Shown: positions 1 through 6,891, counted from the first letter of the stretch. The stretch: DNA of 15,656 nucleotides from an uncultured bacterium (GCA_902489575.1 CABUAQ010000040.1:1-15656), one strand, 5' to 3'. Made by a program: numbers and translations. Notes: generated from the sequence alone by a model not told the origin.

Positions 1-410
1 TCATTTTCTAATTTCTTACCATTTATTTTTAATTCTTCAATAAGAGTTTTTATATCAGAAGTTGAATTTTTTATAATTTCTTTTTGTTTTTCTACTGCCC
101 ACATAAGATTTACCGCTGTTGGTCTTGCACTTGCCATATAGTCAGCTTTGTCAAGAAGTTGCTTAACAAATTCCTCTTTTGATAAATTCATTTTTTCAAG
201 TTCCTGAGCATACAAAACAACACCATGAGCACCGGCAATACCAATAGCCGGAGCACCTCTTACTATCATTGTTTTTATCGCATCAAACATATCCTGTCCG
301 TTTTTAATATTAATATATTCAAAATGTTCAGGAAATTTTGTTTGATCTACCATTTTTGAATATGTATCAATCCATTCAATTGTTCTTATTTTTGAATTAA
401 ATTCAGTCAT
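1..410 (-). CDS. mtnA: S-methyl-5-thioribose-1-phosphate isomerase (5' part, continues off the left edge)
   Basis: Reading the minus strand from the ATG at 410 gives an open frame of about 136 codons to the window edge. MtnA isomerises 5-methylthioribose-1-phosphate to 5-methylthioribulose-1-phosphate in cytoplasmic methionine salvage. Seen: the family signatures VRGAPAIGIAGAHGVVLYAQ (about residues 57-76) and ASARPTAVNLMWAVE (about 99-113), after a typical start MTEFNSKIRTIEWID. These belong to the substrate-binding N-terminal half; the catalytic Cys and Asp of the eIF2B-like C-terminal half lie outside the window. The start has a good ribosome binding site (AAAGGA, 6-7 bases upstream). It follows the membrane-protein gene by 19 bp, so it probably shares the ruvC transcript. 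The eIF2B-like superfamily includes related isomerases, but the RGAPAIG and RPTAVNL motifs are standard for MtnA. Confidence 0.93.
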   Translation of the reverse strand, partial: MTEFNSKIRTIEWIDTYSKMVDQTKFPEHFEYINIKNGQDMFDAIKTMIVRGAPAIGIAGAHGVVLYAQELEKMNLSKEEFVKQLLDKADYMASARPTAVNLMWAVEKQKEIIKNSTSDIKTLIEELKINGKKLEN

Positions 411-429
411 TTTATTTGTCCTTTTCTAT

Positions 430-957
430 TTATAATTTCGTATAATCCTTATCTTCTAATTTTTGAGGGTGCTTTTTTTCATACATATCACGTATAAAAT
501 TTATCACATAAAACGTAGCGAACCCTGAAAAAGCATTTGTTACGGCACACAAAACTCCAATAAAAATAACAAATACAAACAGAAGCCACAACGGTGAATT
601 TATTATCATAGCAGTTAAGAAAAAATTTGTTGTAATATGAAAAATTTTTGATAATAAAACCATAATCAAGGCATAAACTGCTGAAAATGATAAATTGGAA
701 AAAAATCCGATTAAAGCTCCGGTTATTATACTATCTTTCGGGGTAGTTAAGTCAAGTTTGCTATCCATAATCAGATAAAGCATAACTAAAGGTGCAGATA
801 AAAGTAAAATCCCAAATAACATCACCATCCCTACGTAAGGAATAGGCGCAAGCAGACCAAAAATTACACCCAGAATTAAACTTAAAACTATTATATTTTT
901 TATCAAAAAATTATCCATACCTTTAATTATCTTATCATTTATATAACTAAAACTCAA
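430..957 (-). CDS. small four-helix integral membrane protein, unknown function
   Basis: I do not recognise the family. The 175-residue product is strongly hydrophobic, with about four membrane segments (residues 19-37, 41-64, 77-104, 121-153) and a charged C-terminal tail (MYEKKHPQKLEDKDYTKL) probably facing the cytoplasm. The third segment is followed by a short basic/amphipathic stretch (SKIFHI). The start used here is a TTG that overlaps the 3' end of ruvC by 11 bases, with GAGGG about 12 bases upstream. An alternative ATG at 918 would give 162 residues and still keep all four helices, but its only Shine-Dalgarno-like stretch (AAAGGT) abuts the codon. Either way it is translationally coupled to ruvC and followed 19 bp later by mtnA. 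No substrate or enzymatic motif is visible; a small transporter or a membrane scaffold are both possible. Confidence 0.75.
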   Translation of the reverse strand: MSFSYINDKIIKGMDNFLIKNIIVLSLILGVIFGLLAPIPYVGMVMLFGILLLSAPLVMLYLIMDSKLDLTTPKDSIITGALIGFFSNLSFSAVYALIMVLLSKIFHITTNFFLTAMIINSPLWLLFVFVIFIGVLCAVTNAFSGFATFYVINFIRDMYEKKHPQKLEDKDYTKL

Positions 958-1447
958 ATTTTTTCAAACCCTCAAACACATCAGGACTTCTTGTGTAAGA
1001 TATTGCAATCGCAATTGAATCAACAGTGTCATCAAGTTTTGGAAGATTATCGCAATTAAGACTTAATTTCACCATCTGCTCAACTTCCTTTTTTGAAGCC
1101 CGCCCGTAACCTGTTAAAATTTGTTTAACTTCCATCGGTGTGTATTCATAAATCGGGATTTTATACTGTTCAAGCACGGTCAAAATTACACCTCTTGCAT
1201 GAGCGACAGGCATTACAGTTGTTTGGTTTCTGAAAAAGAACAATTTTTCTATGGCACATACATCAGGTTTATAAGTATCAACAATCGAGGTCATATCATT
1301 AAAGATTTCTAAAAGTCTTGCTGATTCTCTTTCTCCTTTAGGGGTTTGAATAGATCCGGAATTAAGCAATTCAAGATTTTTACCGTCAAACTCAACGATA
1401 CTATAACCAACTATTGCCATCCCAGGATCAATACCTAAAATCTTCAT
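947..1447 (-). CDS. ruvC: Holliday junction resolvase RuvC
   Basis: RuvC is the endonuclease that cuts Holliday junctions symmetrically as part of RuvABC. At 166 residues it has the usual length. The four acidic catalytic positions are visible: D7 in GIDPG, E67 in AIEKLFF, and D140 plus D143 in KLDDTVDSIAIAI. The aromatic pair after E67, the NQTT segment (about 74-77), the AHARG motif (82-86) and the GYGRASKKEVEQMV segment (113-126) also match the family. The start ATG lies 34 bases from the upstream terminator hairpin and has no Shine-Dalgarno sequence. An extended -10-like box (TGATAAAAT) ends six bases before the ATG, suggesting a leaderless transcript. It heads the minus-strand group ruvC, membrane protein, mtnA; ruvA and ruvB are not in the window. 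Confidence 0.97.
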   Translation of the reverse strand: MKILGIDPGMAIVGYSIVEFDGKNLELLNSGSIQTPKGERESARLLEIFNDMTSIVDTYKPDVCAIEKLFFFRNQTTVMPVAHARGVILTVLEQYKIPIYEYTPMEVKQILTGYGRASKKEVEQMVKLSLNCDNLPKLDDTVDSIAIAISYTRSPDVFEGLKKFEF

Positions 1448-1453
1448 ACAATT

Positions 1454-1462
1454 ATTTTATCA
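1454..1462 (-). promoter_or_regulatory. extended -10 promoter element for ruvC (candidate, leaderless)
   Basis: On the minus strand the bases before ruvC read TGATAAAAT, an extended -10 of the form TGnTAAAAT, followed by six bases and the ATG. No convincing -35 hexamer is seen 16-18 bp upstream, where the terminator stem lies. The expected start of transcription falls at or within a base or two of the ATG, which fits the missing Shine-Dalgarno sequence. In AT-rich DNA such a match can occur by chance. Confidence 0.4.
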
Positions 1463-1480
1463 AGAAAAAATAAAATTACA

Positions 1481-1519
1481 TTAAAAAAGAATAAATGAAA
1501 ATCATTTATTCTTTTTTAA
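1481..1519 (-). terminator. AT-rich rho-independent terminator hairpin
   Basis: An 18-bp perfect inverted repeat (1481-1498 with 1502-1519) encloses a 3-base loop. The stem ends in a six-A/six-T block, so a U-rich 3' arm is made on either strand. It lies 24 bp past the stop of the minus gene at 1543 and before ruvC, so it most likely ends the 1543-2046 transcript. The stem is nearly all A/T, unlike a classic GC-rich terminator. Confidence 0.6.
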
Positions 1520-1542
1520 TTGTATCGTATGTATGTTTTTAT

Positions 1543-2046
1543 TTAAAAGTTCAAAGTTTTAAGATTTTGAACAGTTTGGAACTTGCTAATTTCTTTCAAA
1601 TATTGTTCCAATGCTTTGTAGCCGTTATAAATTTCATTAGAAATTGAAGCGTAACGGCTGGCTTCCAAAAACTTCAATTCCTTTACTCTGATAAGTAAAA
1701 TCTCATCAGCATTATCCCTAACTACAGCATCCTCAGAGGCTGACCATTTTTGTAGAAGAGTTAATTCCTCATACATTTGCTTGGTTGTTGTAAACTCCAA
1801 TGTATTAAAATCATATTTTTCCAATAATGCTTTTTCAACATTAGAAATTCTGCTCAGACAAGCCTGAAATTTAAAAACCTTTTTAATAATCAGATAATTA
1901 TCAGCAATTCTTTTATGAGAACCAGGTACGTTATTTTTAGCTAATAAAGCAGCAAACGAACGAGAAGTAAATGTATCATTTTCACTGGAAAATGCACTTT
2001 TTGAAGTCAAGTCAAATTCAGATTTATTTTCGATATCGTTCAACAT
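1543..2046 (-). CDS. small soluble helical protein, unknown function
   Basis: I do not recognise this protein. With the ATG at 2046 it is 167 residues. The first 30 residues are polar and probably disordered (Asn, Glu, Ser rich). The rest is predicted helical and charged, with two likely long helices around KKVFKFQACLSRISNVEKAL and VRDNADEILLIRVKELKFLE and a C-terminal amphipathic stretch. There are no membrane segments, no signal peptide and no cysteine motif. The start is chosen because GGAGGA sits 4-5 bases before the ATG at 2046. An in-frame ATG further upstream at 2094 would place this ribosome binding site inside the gene and would overlap the likely -35 box. It is a single-gene unit, closed by the hairpin at 1481-1519 and divergent from the TPR gene at 2339. 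Confidence 0.72.
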   Translation of the reverse strand: MLNDIENKSEFDLTSKSAFSSENDTFTSRSFAALLAKNNVPGSHKRIADNYLIIKKVFKFQACLSRISNVEKALLEKYDFNTLEFTTTKQMYEELTLLQKWSASEDAVVRDNADEILLIRVKELKFLEASRYASISNEIYNGYKALEQYLKEISKFQTVQNLKTLNF

Positions 2047-2065
2047 TCTTCCTCCGATTAACCAG

Positions 2066-2094
2066 ATAATAAACCAACAAAAAATATTTGTCAT
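2066..2094 (-). promoter_or_regulatory. candidate sigma-70 promoter for the 1543-2046 gene
   Basis: On the minus strand ATGACA (2094-2089) and TATTAT (2071-2066) are separated by 17 bp. Transcription would start near 2059 and give a short leader containing the GGAGGA ribosome binding site (2056-2051). A second TTGACA (2107-2102) lies just upstream with a poorer -10. Confidence 0.4.
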
Positions 2095-2255
2095 GATATT
2101 TTGTCAAATTATTTACATTTTTTAAATTTTCTTGGAAAAATTCCCCTTTCACCCTCTTTCGAACAAAAATGAGATTTAATAAAATTCAACCAAATTTACA
2201 CTCGCAATTCTGCTTGACTTCTGTAAAAAAAAACTTAAATTTATCATGGCATAAA

Positions 2256-2271
2256 TCATACAGAAGTATGA
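2256..2271. repeat. 6-bp perfect dyad in the divergent gap (possible operator)
   Basis: TCATAC-AGAA-GTATGA is a perfect inverted repeat 29 bp upstream of the TATAAT at 2300. A TTGACT hexamer occurs at 2214-2219. The position fits regulator binding, but a dyad this short is weak evidence in itself. Nothing else of note is seen in the 2047-2338 gap apart from the two promoter candidates. Confidence 0.25.
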
Positions 2272-2299
2272 CCCAACAGAACTGAAATTATGCTAGAAA

Positions 2300-2305
2300 T
2301 ATAAT
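2300..2305 (+). promoter_or_regulatory. -10 box for the TPR-protein gene
   Basis: A consensus TATAAT lies 33 bases before the ATG at 2339, giving an expected leader of about 27 bases. The -35 region around 2277-2283 is poor, so the promoter may need an activator. The leader holds AGGGCAGG about 10 bases before the ATG as a loosely spaced ribosome binding site. Confidence 0.5.
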
Positions 2306-2338
2306 AGTAAGAACAGACGCAGGGCAGGTAGTATAAAA

Positions 2339-3901
2339 ATGGGACTTAGTCTTAACAATATATATCAACGACCTTATGTGAAACAAGACACAAAAAGTCT
2401 TGTCCAAAAGCGTGAAGACGAAGAAAAATCTTCAGCAGCTAATGCCCAAAAAGAACAGGAATCAGGTCAACATTCAAAAAGCAAAGGGCTTAATTATGTT
2501 GAACAAAAAAAACCAGCATATACACCTGCTTATGAACAAAAATTTTCAATGCCTGCTGCGAATGCATATGCCGGCGTTAGCATAAATGCAAACAGAACTC
2601 CTCAACAGCAAACTCAAACCCAAACATCAAATACAGCACAGATAATATCCAATAATACTCAAAATAAAATTGATAACAAAATCAATATTGCACAAATTTT
2701 AAAAGATTTTAAAAATACAGCTCTTGCTATTGGAACACCTGATGATTTAGATGCAATCGTTGATGATTATCTTGCTGCTGTTCAAAAACAGGTTTCTTCA
2801 GGTAAAGCAAATCCAAAACTTGTTAAAACAACTTTGCATAGTGCCGCATCTGTTCTTGACGGTTATATTTCAGAAACTCTTAATAAAGACTCAAAAGTTG
2901 TAGAAAATTGGGTGGATGCACTATTTTTACAAGAAATTGATTTCAAATACAATGAAGATAATATTAATGAAAGATTTCTGGTAAAATTTCCGGATGGCTC
3001 AACAAGCCAAACAAAACGTCAGGAAGAATCTCAGACTGCAGCCTTAGAAACAGAACTTCCAAAGCAAACCGCAGAAAATGTTATTCCGATTTCTGTTGCA
3101 GGTCAAACAAAATCAACAAAAATTCCTCAAGATAAACTATTAAAATCACTGTTTATACAAGCAAAAAAATATGCTTATGCACATGACCCTGAACAGGCGA
3201 TAAAATCCTTTGAACAAGCTTTGAACAGAGCTTTAGAAATTGATGATACAGAAACTTCCGGCAAAATATACTACGAAGTCGGGAAAATTTATGATGATCA
3301 TGACTATATAGCCCAAGCCCTAAAGAGTTATAACCAGTCAATAAAACTGTCTACAGATGAGAATGTAAAAACTAAAGCACATTATTCAATGGCACAAATT
3401 TATGATGAAGTAAACCAAATTACACCTGCAATTGAACACTATTTCAGCACAGTTTCTCATGCCGGAGAAGCCGACAATATTCCTGCTCAATCAGCATCAT
3501 TAACAAAACTAGGTAATATATATACAGATATGTATGACAAAGAAGCTTTCAACTATTATAATACAGCCTCTGACCTTGCTAATGAAACCCAAAACTACAA
3601 CCTGCGCGGTTTTGTAGCTTCAAATACCGCAAATGCATATAAAAAATTTGATGAACCGGAAAAAGCACTTAAATCATATTCAAATGCCGTTAGAAACTAT
3701 ACCGAGGCAGAAACACCAGTAAAAACAGCTCAAAACTACCTTGCAGCAGCAGATATCATGGTTGAATTCAACAATTTAAACAAAGCTTACAGCCTGCTTT
3801 CTAAAGCCCAAAAATATGCCCGCCAAACTGAAAATATTAATCTTATGAATGAAATTAACACAAAACTCAGCCAACTAAGAGCAATAAACTCATCCTCTTA
3901 A
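2339..3901 (+). CDS. tetratricopeptide repeat (TPR) protein with a disordered N-terminus
   Basis: The 520-residue product has two parts. Residues 1-115 are low in complexity, rich in Gln, Asn, Lys and Ser, and probably disordered (for example the run NRTPQQQTQTQTSNTAQ at 85-101). Residues 116-205 look like a compact helical region, followed by another polar linker to about 262. Residues 265-500 hold about six TPR-type helical pairs (around 272-303, 305-338, 345-380, 387-420, 424-457, 463-498), with the usual pattern of small residue, Tyr/Phe and Ala-Leu (KIYYEVGKIYDD, ALKSYNQSIKLS, EKALKSYSNAVRNY). TPRs bind partner proteins; the partner is not evident here. There is no signal peptide or membrane segment, so it should be cytoplasmic. 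It is monocistronic by context, divergent from the gene before and convergent with the gene after. Confidence 0.85.
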   Translation: MGLSLNNIYQRPYVKQDTKSLVQKREDEEKSSAANAQKEQESGQHSKSKGLNYVEQKKPAYTPAYEQKFSMPAANAYAGVSINANRTPQQQTQTQTSNTAQIISNNTQNKIDNKINIAQILKDFKNTALAIGTPDDLDAIVDDYLAAVQKQVSSGKANPKLVKTTLHSAASVLDGYISETLNKDSKVVENWVDALFLQEIDFKYNEDNINERFLVKFPDGSTSQTKRQEESQTAALETELPKQTAENVIPISVAGQTKSTKIPQDKLLKSLFIQAKKYAYAHDPEQAIKSFEQALNRALEIDDTETSGKIYYEVGKIYDDHDYIAQALKSYNQSIKLSTDENVKTKAHYSMAQIYDEVNQITPAIEHYFSTVSHAGEADNIPAQSASLTKLGNIYTDMYDKEAFNYYNTASDLANETQNYNLRGFVASNTANAYKKFDEPEKALKSYSNAVRNYTEAETPVKTAQNYLAAADIMVEFNNLNKAYSLLSKAQKYARQTENINLMNEINTKLSQLRAINSSS

Positions 3902-3905
3902 AAAA

Positions 3906-3934
3906 TAAAAAGGCGCTGAAACATATTCAGCACC
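3906..3934 (-). terminator. hairpin terminator in the convergent gap
   Basis: GGCGCTGAA and TTCAGCACC pair with one mismatch around the loop ACATA (stem arms 3912-3920 and 3926-3934). On the minus strand the stem is followed by TTTTTATTTTT, a good U-tract, so it suits transcripts of the 4150-4908 gene, although about 215 bases past its stop. On plus it lies 10 bases after the TPR gene's stop but has no U-tract, so it would work poorly in that direction. Confidence 0.6.
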
Positions 3935-3965
3935 CATAATGATTGATTATGATGAATGATTCGAT

Positions 3966-3995
3966 TTTTATTTTCCCCTAAATTTTATTTTCCCC
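3966..3995. repeat. two direct copies of TTTTATTTTCCCC, 17-bp period
   Basis: The 13-base unit occurs at 3966-3978 and again at 3983-3995. It lies in the 248-bp convergent gap (3902-4149), which otherwise contains the hairpin at 3906-3934, a CATAAT-GATTG-ATTATG dyad (3935-3951) and featureless AT-rich DNA. The function is unknown; it could be in the 3' untranslated region of either neighbour. Confidence 0.5.
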
Positions 3996-4149
3996 AATTT
4001 TTAGATGTACTTAAGTCTTTCTTATGACTTATTTCCCATTTGCTTTTTCTTTAATATCCCTTACATTTATATAAACAATTTCTGTTATAAAAAATTGCTA
4101 TAGTTATTATATATTATTTAATATTTCTTAATATCTTCCAAAAGACAAA

Positions 4150-4908
4150 TTACACAATACCTTCTTTGACCGGAACAGGTGCAGAATTTACGCTTTTTAC
4201 CAGTGCGTTAAACAAAAATGGATGAACCTTGCCATGTTTCACATCACTATAGATAGTTGTCAACGCTTTTTGAGGTGTATAAGCCTGTTTATATACACGA
4301 TTTTCAGTAAGTGCAGAGTACTTATCAGCAAGATTTAAAATCTGCAAATTTATGTCAGGAATAAAGTCTGAATTAACATTATTATGATGATTTTTAACTA
4401 AGTTTAAAACTTTTTCATTCACACCTGAGTTTTTCAAAAGCTCATATCCAAGAATACTGTGAAGATCCATAATTTTATGTTCAGCAAGTGTCAATGAGCC
4501 GTTTTTATTAAGAATTTCAGGCGGAATAAGAACTTTTCCAAAATCATGGAGAAGTGCACCATCTTTCAAATCTCTCATATTGACCTGTTGCTTCAAAGCT
4601 TGCGGAAGATTATTAGCAATACCTGCGGCGACATTTTGAGTATCCTTGCAATGATTTTGTGCAAGTTCTTGCAGCTCTGACATATTTAATTGAACAGGGA
4701 TTTTGTTAGCAGTCAAAATTTTACTAATTTCAGGATTTTGTGAAATCATTTTTCGAATAGCAGCTTCGTCGAAAAGCTTAAGCACTGAAGTACTTTCAAA
4801 AGTATCTTTCGTAAGTCCCTGTCCAAAACTTACCCTTTTTGAAGCATTATTCAATTGTATATGAGGCTTTAAGCCGACAGCAAACTTACTGACACTAAAA
4901 ATTTCCAT
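4150..4908 (-). CDS. HD-domain phosphohydrolase-like protein related to HD-GYP, GYP motif missing
   Basis: HD-GYP proteins hydrolyse cyclic di-GMP with a His/Asp metal centre. Numbering from the GTG at 4914 (254 residues), this protein keeps LHDFGK (H123, D124, K127), IPPEILNKNGSLTLAEH (130-146), H152, the paired H176/H177 and D197 in LADKYSALT followed by ENRVYKQAYTPQKAL, all in the HD-GYP order. What is missing is the GYP loop: after HH the sequence runs NNVNSDFIPDINLQ instead of the usual HHExxDGxGYP. Residues 1-45 are polar and contain RVSFGQG. There are no membrane segments or receiver domain. The ATG at 4908 (252 residues) is preferred to the GTG at 4914, though neither has a clear Shine-Dalgarno site. 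It may be an active but altered phosphodiesterase, or a signalling relic; metal binding looks intact. Confidence 0.8.
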   Translation of the reverse strand: MEIFSVSKFAVGLKPHIQLNNASKRVSFGQGLTKDTFESTSVLKLFDEAAIRKMISQNPEISKILTANKIPVQLNMSELQELAQNHCKDTQNVAAGIANNLPQALKQQVNMRDLKDGALLHDFGKVLIPPEILNKNGSLTLAEHKIMDLHSILGYELLKNSGVNEKVLNLVKNHHNNVNSDFIPDINLQILNLADKYSALTENRVYKQAYTPQKALTTIYSDVKHGKVHPFLFNALVKSVNSAPVPVKEGIV

Positions 4909-5031
4909 TCCCACTATCGAACCACACTATTAAATTTCTACACTACTACCTATTTAATATAAACAAATTTTTTTATACAAAATTGCCAAAAATTAAAAAA
5001 ATGTAAAAATAATTTAATATATGAAAAATGG

Positions 5032-5040
5032 TGGTAAAAT
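5032..5040 (+). promoter_or_regulatory. extended -10 promoter element for panE (candidate, nearly leaderless)
   Basis: TGGTAAAAT is an extended -10 (TGnTAAAAT) ending ten bases before the ATG at 5051. Expected transcription start is about 5047, so the leader would be only a few bases. It lies inside the longer reading of panE, which supports 5051 over 5021 as the start. Confidence 0.4.
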
Positions 5041-5050
5041 TAAAATTGCT

Positions 5051-5974
5051 ATGAAAGAAATAAGAAATGTACTAATATGCGGAATAGGTGCAATAGGTTC
5101 TATATACGCTAATAAATTAAATCAATATGCCAATATAAACTTAAGAGTTCTTGTTGACAAAAAAAGACTTGATAATTATTTAAAAAACCCAAAAATTTTC
5201 AATGGTAAACCCTTGAACTTCAATTACATTTTACCTGAGGAAACAAATTTCAAAGCCGACCTTATAATTATCGCAACAAAATTTGACGGGCTTAATGAAG
5301 CAATCGACAATATTAAAAATTTTGTGAACAAAGACACAATTATTATATCCCTGCTGAACGGTGTGACGAGTGAGGAAATTATCGCACGGAAATATGGTTG
5401 GAAACACTTAATGCTTTCCTATTTTATAGGACACAGTGCAATGCGCAGCGGCAATGAAATTACCCACGATGGAGTGGGGCAGATTGTTTTTGGAGTAAAA
5501 AATCCGGCAATAACAAACATGCAAGATATAAAACTTGTAACAAATTTGTTTGATAAAACAGGAATTAATTACAGAACTCCTGATGATATGCTCCATGCCT
5601 ACTGGCTCAAATATATGCTCAATGTAAGTTCAAATCAGCCTTCTGCGATTTTAAAAATGACTTTTGGCGATATGCAGTCAAATCCCGAATTTATGAAATT
5701 TTTGAAAAAAATAATGAAAGAAGTTCAGACCATAGCAAAAGCAGAAGGGGTACAAAACACAGAAATCATGATTGATGAAGCCCTAAAAACACTTAAGCAA
5801 ATGATACCTGAAGGTAAAACTTCAATGCTGCAAGATGTTGAAGCAAACCGGAAAACTGAAGTTGAGATGTTTGCAGGTACAATGATTGAATTTGGCAAAA
5901 AACACAAAATCCCGACCCCATACAATTTAGTTATGAAAGATATGATCGAAATTATTCATAAAAACTATGAATAA
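5051..5974 (+). CDS. panE: 2-dehydropantoate 2-reductase (ketopantoate reductase family)
   Basis: PanE reduces ketopantoate to pantoate with NADPH for vitamin B5 and coenzyme A synthesis. From the ATG at 5051 the product is 307 residues, the usual length. The Rossmann glycine motif CGIGAIGS sits at residues 10-17, as expected for this family. The catalytic lysine and partner asparagine appear in LKYMLN (K187, N191), and the C-terminal signature SMLQDVEANRKTEVE contains the substrate glutamate E270. An upstream in-frame ATG at 5021 adds ten residues but has no Shine-Dalgarno site and would include a promoter-like box. It is divergent from the HD gene; rsmI follows after 24 bp. The family also contains uncharacterised reductases, and no other pantothenate gene is nearby, so the exact substrate is inferred. 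Confidence 0.88.
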   Translation: MKEIRNVLICGIGAIGSIYANKLNQYANINLRVLVDKKRLDNYLKNPKIFNGKPLNFNYILPEETNFKADLIIIATKFDGLNEAIDNIKNFVNKDTIIISLLNGVTSEEIIARKYGWKHLMLSYFIGHSAMRSGNEITHDGVGQIVFGVKNPAITNMQDIKLVTNLFDKTGINYRTPDDMLHAYWLKYMLNVSSNQPSAILKMTFGDMQSNPEFMKFLKKIMKEVQTIAKAEGVQNTEIMIDEALKTLKQMIPEGKTSMLQDVEANRKTEVEMFAGTMIEFGKKHKIPTPYNLVMKDMIEIIHKNYE

Positions 5975-5983
5975 TAATTTTTA

Positions 5984-5992
5984 TGATAAGAT
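5984..5992 (+). promoter_or_regulatory. extended -10 element before rsmI (candidate, leaderless)
   Basis: TGATAAGAT, of the form TGnTAAGAT, ends six bases before the rsmI ATG, which has no Shine-Dalgarno sequence. It would let rsmI be transcribed separately from panE even though the genes are 24 bp apart. Confidence 0.35.
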
Positions 5993-5998
5993 TTTCGT

Positions 5999-6811
5999 AT
6001 GAAAGAATTTGATTTTTATATAGTTCCAACACCAATAGGCAACCTTGGTGATTTAACACTAAGAGCAATCGAGGTATTGAAATCTGTTGATTTAATTGCT
6101 TGTGAAGACAGCCGTGTTACCCAAAAGCTTTTAAATCACTTTGATATAAGAACCAAATGTGTTTCTTATCATAAGTACAACGAAAAAGAACGTATCCATC
6201 AAATTCTTGAAATACTTGAAAACGGTCAAAAAATGGCACTTGTATCAGATGCCGGAACACCGCTTATATGTGATCCGGGGTCAGTTATTGTTAAAGAACT
6301 TCGTAAAAACGGCTATTCAATAACAGCATTACCAGGAGCAAATGCTATTATAACTTTACTTTCACAAGTTTCTCGAGAAAGCGAAGAATTTACTTTCATT
6401 GGTTTTTTACCAAAGGGGCAAACTAAAATTGAAGAAATTACTCAGGCAAATAAATTAAAAGATTTGGTATTTTACGAATCGCCAAACAGAATTATTCAAA
6501 CTCTTGAAATAATTAAAAATATACGCCCTAATGCTAAAATTGCAATTGGCAGAGAACTCACAAAAATTTTTGAAGAAGTATTGGTTGATAATATTGATAA
6601 AATTATTGAACACCTGACAAATAATACTGCAAAAGGAGAATTTGCAGTCATACTTTTTAAAGACGAAAATTCAGAAGAAGATTCAGACCTGCAAGATAAA
6701 ATAAAACTATTACAAGATAAAGGTTTTAAAGCAAAAGATATCTCTGTAATTCTGTCAGGATTGTACGGATATAACAAAAATAAAGTATATAAAATTGCAA
6801 TTGGTAAATAG
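5999..6811 (+). CDS. rsmI: 16S rRNA (cytidine-1402-2'-O)-methyltransferase RsmI
   Basis: RsmI methylates the 2'-OH of C1402 in the decoding centre of 16S rRNA, using S-adenosylmethionine. The 270-residue product has the tetrapyrrole-methylase fold signatures in order: VPTPIGNLGDLTLRA (9-23), ACEDSR (34-39), SDAGTPLICDPG (83-94), ALPGANA (110-116), GFLPKG (135-140), FYESPNR (158-164) and GRELTKIFEEV (184-194). It is close in length to other family members, with a short Lys-rich C-terminal helical domain. The LPGPSA motif of many homologues is LPGANA here, a mild change. The gene follows panE by 24 bp and precedes the bamA promoter region by a few bases. No terminator is visible after it, so read-through into bamA is likely. 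Confidence 0.96.
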   Translation: MKEFDFYIVPTPIGNLGDLTLRAIEVLKSVDLIACEDSRVTQKLLNHFDIRTKCVSYHKYNEKERIHQILEILENGQKMALVSDAGTPLICDPGSVIVKELRKNGYSITALPGANAIITLLSQVSRESEEFTFIGFLPKGQTKIEEITQANKLKDLVFYESPNRIIQTLEIIKNIRPNAKIAIGRELTKIFEEVLVDNIDKIIEHLTNNTAKGEFAVILFKDENSEEDSDLQDKIKLLQDKGFKAKDISVILSGLYGYNKNKVYKIAIGK

Positions 6812-6852
6812 TTGTAAAATTTTTGTACTTTTTTTATAATTTATGCTACAAT
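6812..6852 (+). promoter_or_regulatory. two overlapping sigma-70 promoters for the bamA operon
   Basis: Promoter A: TTGTAA (6812-6817), 17-bp spacer, TATAAT (6835-6840). Promoter B: TTGTAC (6823-6828), 18-bp spacer, TACAAT (6847-6852) with an extended TGC in front. Both -10 boxes are close to consensus. Expected starts near 6847 and 6859 give leaders of about 33-45 bases before the TTG at 6892. Confidence 0.65.
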
Positions 6853-6891
6853 TTTGTTGGAGAATAGTGAGAGTTTGTAAGGGAAATATTC

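Noticed and set aside
1121..1312. Plus-strand open frame of 63 codons inside ruvC
   Set aside because: It lies wholly within the well-supported ruvC on the other strand and its translation has no domain-like character.
2047..2094. 16-residue upstream extension of the small helical protein (hydrophobic MTNIFCWFIIWLIGG)
   Set aside because: It could be read as a membrane anchor, but it contains the GGAGGA ribosome binding site of the later ATG and overlaps the probable -35 box; the hydrophobicity comes from AT-rich non-coding DNA.
2424..2640. Gln/Asn-rich stretch of the TPR protein considered as a prion-like domain
   Set aside because: The Gln runs are short and mixed with charged and small residues; disorder is supported, amyloid propensity is not.
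3900..4150. Searched the convergent gap for a tRNA or CRISPR-like repeats
   Set aside because: Only two copies of a 13-base unit and one hairpin are present; there is no cloverleaf and no spacer pattern.
6496..6777. 93-codon minus-strand frame inside rsmI
   Set aside because: Antisense shadow of a confident gene, with no ribosome binding site of note.
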